In this document: positions 56,846 to 64,000 of the stretch, one piece after another
Layout of the letters: the number at the start of each line of letters is the position of its first letter
Numbering within the stretch: position 1 is the stretch's first letter
Origin: Datura wrightii
Taxonomy: Eukaryota; Streptophyta; Magnoliopsida; Solanales; Solanaceae
Length of the DNA: 64,000 nt
Assembly: GCA_035772735.1 (NCBI GenBank)
Contig: JASDFA010000003.1
Span: 124,983,001-125,047,000, forward strand
Direction of reading: 5' to 3'
The notes under the pieces: model-generated
What the model saw: the letters and a program-made list of their open reading frames with translations, nothing else
Told to the model about the DNA's origin: nothing
The model's database searches: none
Program-made: the position numbers and the translations under genes

Positions 56846-58311
56846 TGTTCAATGCCCAATGCACGCAAGTGCACGTGGTCGTACAAGTAATATAGTGACT
56901 TTTTTTCTCAAGCCAGGTATCGAACCCACAAGGACTGTAGCGTGGCAGTAAATTTCTTACTTAAGTAGTCACAACGTCTTTATACAAGTATATGGAGAAT
57001 ATCGAATGAGAAATTGTTAAAGATTAATAGTTAATGTAACGCTAATTAAAATGAAAAAATGTGATTTAAACAATCTATGGTTAAGGCGAAACCTGCAGGT
57101 ATGTATAATGTATATTATATTTCAGCTAACCCTTCTCTTAGGTTGATGGTCGGGGATGGATAACCTATGGCTCGGGTCTTTCAAATCTCTAGCCAACTAT
57201 AGAATTATGAGCCTTACACAACAAATTTTTATGATGCAAGAGCTCATCTTCTAATGAATCACAATAGTTTCCCTATGTAACTGAATATGACGTTATAGGT
57301 ATATTTCTATCCTGCACGCGAATCTTACCTTTAATTCACAACAAAGACAAGAACATATTCCCCTATTCCATGTCCATCCTAATAATTTTCCTCTCAGAAA
57401 CAAAATTAGGATTCTAATTTGTACATTAATGATGGCCAAACATTAACGTAAAGAAAAGCAAGAATAGCAGAACAACCTTTCTTAAGAGAAGAGAATTAAG
57501 CTGAATTAATAATAAATTACACAATTCTGCAATTTGCCTCAACCTCAAACGGAGGTAATTTAGCCACTCATTTGTTGATTAAACATCTTCAAACAAGTAG
57601 TACTCATACAAACAATTGAAATTTGGAAGAAAAGAGAAGAGAAATAACCCTAGGATTTTCTTTAGCTCAACTGCCTGCCTCCCACATGCGTGCATAAATT
57701 GTCAGATATCCAAAACAAAAGCCTAAGTGTTCTATTTATACAAGTGGAAAATTTCTCGAAATAAACTAGCAACGTGGCACGGAGGCTATCGTGGAGCTCA
57801 AGCTCCATGTCGTGGAGCTCAAGCTCCATGCCACGGAGCTATCGTGAAGCCTCACTGGAATTCGGGCACAATAATAATTACCCTCACCGTGGCACAAAGG
57901 CCATCGCGGAGGTCAGGCTCTGTGTCGCGGAGGTCAGGCTCCGTGTCACGGAGCCATCGCGCTCCTTCACTGTTTTTTGCCTTACAATTTTTCATAATTT
58001 TATTCTTCCACCCATGTAATGTGGCACGTTGTTCGACGCGGACCATCCTTAGCGTGATACGGTGGGTGAACTTTCAATTATCTCTTTATGCCCTTCATAT
58101 ATTATCCTATTATCCCTCAGAGTTTAGCTTGCTCCTCCAGTTTACACCACTATCTTCTCCATCTGCAAATAGTCACCACACAACTATTAATCTGAAAAAG
58201 AAAATCAACCTTAATTAACTCTAACATGCGTGAACACATCAATATTCTCCCAATCAGACTCACAACGGGTTGAAAATATGGAGTTTGGTCGTATAAATAC
58301 GCCCAATATCA
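56846..58311 (-). repeat. 5' LTR of element J
   Basis: TGTTCAATGCCC to CCCAATATCA, 1466 bp. U5 end CGCAAGTGCACGTGG as in H. TATA on the minus strand at 57733-57740. Palindrome block 57772-57955 includes tandem copies of GTGGAGCTCAAGCTCCAT and CGCGGAGGTCAGGCTC. Terminal stem 58285-58293/58298-58306 (one mismatch). ORFs 57727-58218 and neighbours are artefacts of this repeat. Confidence 0.9.
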
Positions 58312-58950
58312 TAACCCTGCTTGTCTGCCTCTCTGAACTGAAGTCCACCATGCCTCTGCAAACCTTGAGAACAGGAAAGTGGTAAATTCCACACCTTAAG
58401 TCTGCTTCAATCCCAATGTAGTTAGTATCTTTTCAAAACGATCAATGAACTTTTGAGGCTCAATAGAAGTTGGTGTTGTATCGAACTCTGGTGGCTTAAG
58501 ATCTATGAAATTCTTAAGATTTTTGGATTGCCCAGTAGTTGCAACTGAATGAAAAGTCGGCTTAGGGGTCAACTGAGGTGTCCGTGTAGCTGCAACATTC
58601 AGCTGAACTTGTATTTGTGCTTACGAAGTAGTTTGAGGAACTGGAGGTCCATCATGATTAGGCACTAATGCCTCTAACACATTCAACAATCTAATCACTA
58701 AATTTATAGGCTAGGAAATGGTAGGCACAATAGCTGGCACTGTTAATGGAGCATCCTGGACAGCTTTTTCTTGTACTTGCTCCGGAAAAGCAACTCGAGG
58801 TTGTCTCCTATTCACAATTTCAGGCTGGGGGTTGGCATGTGCCCTAGTCTGAGCCCTTGTTTGATGGGTCCCAGCTCGACTACCACTAGGGGTAGTACCA
58901 TGCCCCGCACCCCATCCAACTGGTGCCTTTGATCGACTAGCAGATGACAC
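58312..58950 (-). pseudogene. Element K gag, N-terminal part (cut by J)
   Basis: Frame 58950-58711 starts MSSASRSKAPVGWGAG and has a basic stretch (TRAQTRAHANPQPEI). After a stop it reads LNVLEALVPNHDGPPVPQTT, then VATTGQSKNLKNFIDLKPPE and FDTTPTSIEPQKFIDRFEKI (about 58535-58430), then FTTFLFSRFAEAWW before J. This is the capsid start of a chromovirus gag unlike those of A, B, G or E in its N-terminus. The ATG choice is tentative. Confidence 0.75.
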
Positions 58951-59140
58951 ACACGTTTCTTCGCCATCTGCGAAATAAATATTTCAAGATTAGACTTAAA
59001 TCAATTCAACGCACAAATAAAGAATGAAAGAAGGGAAAACATCCTAAATGTTTGGTAGCCTCGAGGTCATAAGTATGGGTGACTACATACCCATGAACAA
59101 AACTCTACTAAACACTGCTCCATGACTCGAGTCTTAAAGT

Positions 59141-59156
59141 CTAAGCTCTGATACCA
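59141..59156 (-). other. Element K primer binding site (initiator-Met)
   Basis: Minus strand TGGTATCAGAGCTTAG; exact canonical 12 bases. The leader 58951-59140 shows no ORF. Confidence 0.9.
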
Positions 59157-59160
59157 ACTT

Positions 59161-60263
59161 TGTCACATCCCAATATACCCCTTAGACGTTGGTACCCGCT
59201 AACACCACCGCCAGGCAAACCTATTTTCCATACACTTAACCTTTTCTATAAGCACTGAAATACAATATGTGCAACTCCAAACGCATCAATAGTCATAAAA
59301 ATGAAATGATTATCCAACCAAAATCAATTTTCAATTTATAAAAAACCACACGACTATTTAAGTAGTGTATCTTTAGATCAAAACCTACACTAAGACCATG
59401 GAGTATCTAGTAGTGTTACATGAGTTTAGCTATCGGACATGCAAACCCCAAGAAAGAAAATATATATATATAAAAATACATAAAGCTAAAAAGATAGCCT
59501 CCATGAATCAATGTGAATGCTCACCTCAGCAACAGAATCTACACGAATGGACTCGTCAGCCACTAGTCTCACCTCCCTAACAGTATCTGCATAGACATGC
59601 AAGTAAGGAGTGAGATATATATAAATAAAACTTAGTAAGATCCTCGACCCACCACTTTAATACCCCTGAAACAAATGTTAGAAAATGCAACCACAACGAG
59701 CACAAAAAAATAATATTCACAAAAATATATTTCCAAAATATAAAACTCATTAAAGTCCAAACATATGTTCGACAAGATCACTATACATATAGATATATAT
59801 CTCAACATAATTCACACTCAGGACTTGTCAAACGACAGTGAAAGAGATCAACCTAACACCCCGACTAGCCCTCGGCAGCATATATAATGCCTTAATAGTA
59901 TACTACAGCAGCAACTACAAGGCCCCTAACATGCTAAGGTAGCGCATGTATGCCCCTAGTAACTATATCATGGTAGCGAAGGAAGGATACCCAATGCCCC
60001 AATGTCATGGTACGAGACCAAGCCACACCACATATCAGTTATGAAATAATTTTCCTTAAAAAATATTTTTGTCAAAGTAACATATATGCGGTTGGTTAAA
60101 GACCACTGATTCTGCCAAGTACACGCTTGTCCCAACACATGAACCAGGAAGACAAAATATAATTTTTAAAACAGGTTTAAAAAGTAAGCACTAAAGCTTA
60201 AAGTCTCACTTACCTCAAATTTACAACTCAAGCACACTTTCCAATATTTGAAAACTATGCTCT
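59161..60263 (-). repeat. 5' LTR of element K, interrupted by L
   Basis: Starts TGTCACATCCCAATATACCCC five bases beyond the PBS. Continues to 60263, where L begins; its other part should lie beyond the window. Contains an AT dinucleotide stretch near 59460 and 59790. No gene; ORF 59398-59580 has no motif. Confidence 0.75.
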
Positions 60264-61689
60264 TGATCTTGGGCAGATTTATATGCCCAAGTGATACTCA
60301 AACATATCATTTTCGCCTTGTTTATCTAGCAATATGTATACATTTTCATGTAATTGGTAATAAAATGTGAATTTATACTAACCAACATGATTAGCATTGT
60401 TTTTTAGGTAAAATGTGATTTCGGGAAGCTAAAATGCATGTTGGAGAATATCGGAGTTGGACTTGGAATCGATCACGGAAAAAGGCATTGGACTGCACAA
60501 ATTAAAGGGGCTCCGCGATGGAGCCGTGTCACGCTGCCATCGCGGAGGCATTCTGCTTGGAGGGTGAAAAATCTCACAATTTCCAGTGGAGGCCCGCGAC
60601 AGCTCCGTGGCACGGTGGCCAGCCTCCCCGTTGCACGTCGTGCCATGTTGATGCTTTATTCCTGGACCCCCAATTTCCAGTGAGGGTCCGCGTTCACGGC
60701 ATGTCATGGAGGCAGTGCTCCGCGATGCACTCCGTGACACGTTGCTTGTTATTTCGGGAAACATTCCCACTAGTATAAATAGAACACTTAAGTATATTTT
60801 TCATAATTCAGACTTGGTGGAGCAAGGACGTGGGTTACAGGCAGTTGAGGGACGAAACGTTCAGGGTTTTTTCTCTCCTTCTTTCTTCTCTAATTCAATT
60901 ATTTGTATGATTAACACTTGTTTTAGGATGATTAATCCACAAATGAGTGGCTAATTCCCTTCCTTGCTGAGGTTATGAACAACTGTGATGAATTTTGATT
61001 ATTGAATTATATGGTTTTTCATCTTTTTCTTCCATGTTGTTCTATTAATTCTTGTTTCTACTGCATTGGTGTGTGGCCGACATTAATGTATATCTAAAAA
61101 GTCCGATTTCACTCGAGAGAGCACGAAATTGGAAAGTTGTGAATTAATAGGATATTGTTCTTTACTTGATTTGGGAAAATTGAGTTTTGATGTGCTTTCC
61201 TGATAGAAATATACTTGAAAGCCGTATTAGTCAATTTAGGAACCGGAATTGTATTGCTAGGTCATGAATTGCATTTGATCACAGAAATGTAGACGGATGG
61301 TTTATGATTCTTAAGTGAGAATAAATACGAGAGTTTTAATCTCTTGGCTAATGTTCTTGGCTAGCAACTGGAAGAAAAGATTAACCAATTTATGATTATA
61401 ATCAGTTTCATTACATGTTCTTAACCTCGGCATGCTCATATCCATAGTTTAAATTCAAAGTAGATAATTGTTAGTAGTTATAGTATAAAATTTATAAAAC
61501 AAATTATTCAAATTTTGGTTACGTTGTTGTCAGCATATTTAGAAGTGAGGTATAATATAGTATACTTAAGCAATTTTCACTTATCCAGAGTCTCCGTGGA
61601 TCGATACTTGGCTTACTAAAGCCACTTACTACTTGTTCGACCACGTGCACTTGCGTGTCGGTTTTTAACCCCAACAAATGCACCGAACA
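60264..61689 (+). repeat. 5' LTR of element L
   Basis: TGATCTTGGGCA to GCACCGAACA, 1426 bp. Terminal stem 60268-60275/60284-60291 is perfect. Palindromes 60511-60521/60537-60547, and further ones to about 60745. Confidence 0.95.
60774..60781 (+). promoter_or_regulatory. TATA box of L LTR
   Basis: TATAAATA in CTAGTATAAATAGAACAC, about 30 bp after the last palindrome. Probable start of the element's RNA a little downstream. Confidence 0.75.
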
Positions 61690-61695
61690 AGTTTT

Positions 61696-61713
61696 TGGCG
61701 CCGCTACCGGGGA
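61696..61713 (+). other. Element L primer binding site (Asp-tRNA type)
   Basis: TGGCGCCGCTACCGGGGA; two bases from canonical. The leader to 61851 has no ORF. Confidence 0.85.
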
Positions 61714-61851
61714 GACTTGGCAATTGGTGAAATTGTATTAAGTGTAAATTTACTATATTTTTATTTTATTTTCTTAAGTGTTGACAACTTGGTCTTAGCC
61801 TGTATTTTGCAGACTTAATTGCTGTGAACACTGGCAATAGACAAAGAGCTA

Positions 61852-63480
61852 GTGGAATCTTATATAGAGCCTAAACGTATATTTCATAGTAAACGGAGAG
61901 AAGCTCTACAAAGGAAGCTGCAGTTGCTCAGACAGACTATTATGGAGCAACAAAATCCACCGGTTGTGAGGGCAGTGTTAGTGCCCGAAGAAGCAGCAGC
62001 AAGGCCGGTTTGCGAGGTGGCAATCCCACATGCCAACAATGTTACATCCAGTATCCGCAAACCAGAGCCTGGAGGGAGATTTGAACTCAAGAAAAATATG
62101 GTGCAATTGTTGCACACAAGCGGGCAATTTACCGGTCTCCCTCATGAGGACCCACAACAGCATCTCCAAAAGTTTTTGGAGATAAGTGACACTTATATAC
62201 CCGCTGGAGTGTCACCTGATTATGTTCGGCTTACATTATTTCCGTTCTCATTACTCGGTGAAGCCAAGAGGTGGTTGAAAGCTGAGCCACCAAATTCTAT
62301 TTCAACGTGGGATGATCTTGCATGAAAGTTCTTGATAAGATTTTTTCCCTCTGGCAAAACAGCAAGACTTAGAAGTCAAATTCTAAGTTTCAAACAGAGG
62401 GAGGGAGAAAATTTGTATCAAGCCTGGGAAAGATTTAAATCCATGTTGCGGGACTGTCCTCATCATCATCAGTCCAATGAGGTGTTGGTGCACACATTTA
62501 TTGAGGGTTTGGAACCCCATACCAAAATTTTGCTAGATTCAGCAGCTGGAGGGCAAGCGCTGGAAAAGACTTATGAGGAGTTGTACACCTTGCTAAACCG
62601 GATTTCATAGGGCAATCCAGAATGGAATGCTGGTTCATCACGAGGTGGGGCAAGGAAAGCAGCGGGAGTGCTTGAAGTGGATGGATTTACAGCTATCGCT
62701 GCACAAATAGCTGCTTTGCAGAATCAATTGAACAACCACTTCAGCAATATGACTTTGAACCAGCTGTCAGTTCCAGTTAATGTGGTCCAGCAAATGTGGT
62801 GTGAAGTGTGTGGAAGCAGTGAGCACTCAGCTGAGTGCTGTGGAGCAAATCCTGATTCGGTTAACTTTGTGGGCAATGCACAGAGAAATCATCAGCAGTA
62901 TGGGAGTAGCTACAATTCAAATTGGAGGAACCATCCAAATTTTTCATGGGGTAGCAACAACCAACAGGGACAAAGTGCAGGTCAGGGTATGCAAAGGAAT
63001 CAAGGAGGGCAACAGAACTACCAATCTCAATTCAGAAATAACAATGCCCCTCCTCCACCACCATCACCCAACATTGAGGATATGTTCAAGACCATGATCG
63101 CTAATCAAGTGCAATTGCAGGCTGACTATGTTAAATTGGAAGCCGAAGTGAAAAATAACCAGTTAGCGACAAAGGCTCTTGAGTATCAATTTGGGCAATT
63201 TGCTAGTGCCCAAAATACAAGGCCCAGAGGAGGACTGCCGAGCGACACGGATCCGAATCCGAAGTAGGTAAATGCAGTGACCACAAGGAGTGGTTAGCAG
63301 CTGAAGAAGGTGGAACCAGAAAGACCACCTCAAAAGTCGGGAGCAGCAGAAGTTGAGGGGGAGCAAAGTTCGGAAAGGGGGAAGACCAAAGAAGCTGAAT
63401 CAGAAAGACCTCCACCCCCGTTCCCTCAACGACTCAAGAAACACAAGGAGGAGGCGTGTTTCAAGAAATTCATGGAGGTG
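61852..63480 (+). pseudogene. Element L gag
   Basis: Starts ESYIEPKRIFHSKRREALQ from a GTG; no ATG is seen nearby upstream in frame. TGA at 62323-62325 in DDLA.KFLIRF (H has CGA-type Arg), TAG in NRIS.GNPEW, then NPK.VNAVTTRSG.QLKK with two more TAGs where H has CAG. The zinc knuckle CEVCGSSEHSAECC (about 62797-62838) is intact. Continues TRPRGGLPSDTDPN and FPQRLKKHKEEACFKKFMEV. Capsid and nucleocapsid; inactivated mainly by point stops. Confidence 0.9.
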
Positions 63481-64000
63481 CTTAAACAGGTACATGTTAA
63501 CTTACCTCTTGTTGATGTCTTGCAGGGAGTGCCTAAATATGCCAAATACATTAAAGACATCATGGCCAACAAAAGTCGCTTGACTGAGTATGCCACGATG
63601 GCTTTGACGGAGGAGTGCACTTCCCGGATCCAAAATAGACTGCCCACGAAGCTAAAAGGCCTAGAAGTTTTACTATCCAGCTTACTATTGGGCAGAGCAT
63701 CCGAGCTCGTGGATTGTGTGACCTGGGAGCGAGCATAAATCTGATGCCATCTTCGGTATTCAGAAAGTTGGGTCTAGGGAGTCCTAGACCTACAACCGTA
63801 ATCTTGCAGTTGGCAGATCGATCCTTAGCTAGGCCGGATGGCATTGTTGAGGATGTTCTAGTGCAAGTGGGCTCCCTAATTTTCCCGGTAGATTTTATTG
63901 TTCTGGATTTTGAACCAGACGCGGAAGTCCCATTTATTTTGGGATGACCCTTCTTGGAAACTGGGAAAGCATTAATCGACGTAGCTGCGGGTCCACTTAC
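63481..64000 (+). pseudogene. Element L aspartic protease region (cut by window end)
   Basis: VPKYAKYIKDIMANKSRLTE, CTSRIQNRLPTKLKG, a shift near 63655, then frame 63714-63947: CDLGASINLMPSSVFRKLGL (DLGAS site), SPRPTTVILQLADRSLARP, EVPFILG then TGA before PFLETGKALIDVAAG. The TGA is shared with H at the same codon. Confidence 0.85.

Larger units (their letters stand above)
53652..58311 (-). mobile_element. Element J: 5' half of an Athila-type element
   Basis: The 1466-bp 5' LTR (56846-58311), PBS, gag, protease and the start of RT are present; everything after about 53652 is gone, replaced by fragment I. It lies in gag of K, whose reading ends at 58312. The flank TAACC at 58312-58316 should be the target duplication, but the partner is lost. 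Confidence 0.85.
60264..64000 (+). mobile_element. Element L: Athila-type element, 5' part, runs off window
   Basis: 5' LTR (60264-61689), PBS, gag and start of protease on the plus strand, in the same family as H by gag and LTR. The flank GCTCT at 60259-60263 should be the target duplication. Unlike H, the rest of pol is outside, so it is unknown whether L is complete. Confidence 0.9.

Noticed and set aside
57727..58218. 163-codon ORF with repeated GAQAPC/RRSGSVS units
   Set aside because: Product of tandem palindromes in J's LTR.
59457..59475. AT dinucleotide run as a promoter
   Set aside because: A simple repeat in K's LTR with no supporting context.

Overview
This 64 kb window looks like heterochromatic, repeat-filled plant nuclear DNA, most probably from a nightshade (Solanaceae). 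The clues are Ty3/gypsy chromovirus polyproteins of the Del/Tekay type with initiator-Met primer sites, Athila-type elements with an Asp-type primer site, and a plant-transposon-protein ORF that I know from Athila-like elements. The genus cannot be fixed by eye. I found no intact host gene, tRNA, rRNA or CRISPR. Everything recognisable is a transposable element or its wreckage, so nearly all coding entries are pseudogenes.

Layout, left to right. A (1-9220, minus): Del/Tekay element, left LTR cut by the window edge, inserted into the 3' LTR of B. B (9221-16916, minus): Del/Tekay element with a 1.2 kb pol deletion. C (16917 to about 20060, minus): Tat/Retand-like gag-protease remnant with its primer site and LTR. 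Then AT-rich DNA with a G-quadruplex-like tract. A decayed hAT transposase gene (about 21806-24067, plus) is followed by the 3' LTR and internal stub of minus element D (24068 to about 26080). E (about 26080-37592, plus) is an old chromovirus carrying two Athila-type solo LTRs, F1 (30636-32048, plus) and F2 (32907-34325, minus), each with a perfect 5-bp target duplication. G (37593 to about 53140, plus) is a Del/Tekay element inserted in E's 3' LTR. G is itself split in gag by H (40308-50227, minus), a structurally complete Athila-like element with two 1430-bp LTRs, flanked by GTTCC. I (53141-53651, minus) is a Del gag scrap joined head-to-head to G. J (53652-58311, minus) is the 5' half of an Athila-type element inserted in gag of K (58312-60263, minus). 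L (60264-64000, plus) is the 5' part of an Athila-type element inserted in the LTR of K and running off the window.

How the parts work together: in these elements gag makes the particle, the aspartic protease cuts the polyprotein, reverse transcriptase (RT)/RNase H copies RNA primed at the PBS and PPT, and integrase inserts the copy (chromodomain-guided in chromoviruses). H keeps LTRs, PBS, PPT, gag, protease and an extra ORF but has lost all of RT, RNase H and integrase, so it would have needed enzymes from a relative. Points of most interest: H's gag-protease-accessory-ORF architecture; GC-rich perfect palindromes shared by all Athila-type LTRs here and repeated upstream of H's accessory ORF; a stem-loop with apparent covariation at the LTR terminus; a telomere-like patch in only one LTR of A; and stop codons that mostly look like C-to-T changes at CAG and CGA codons.
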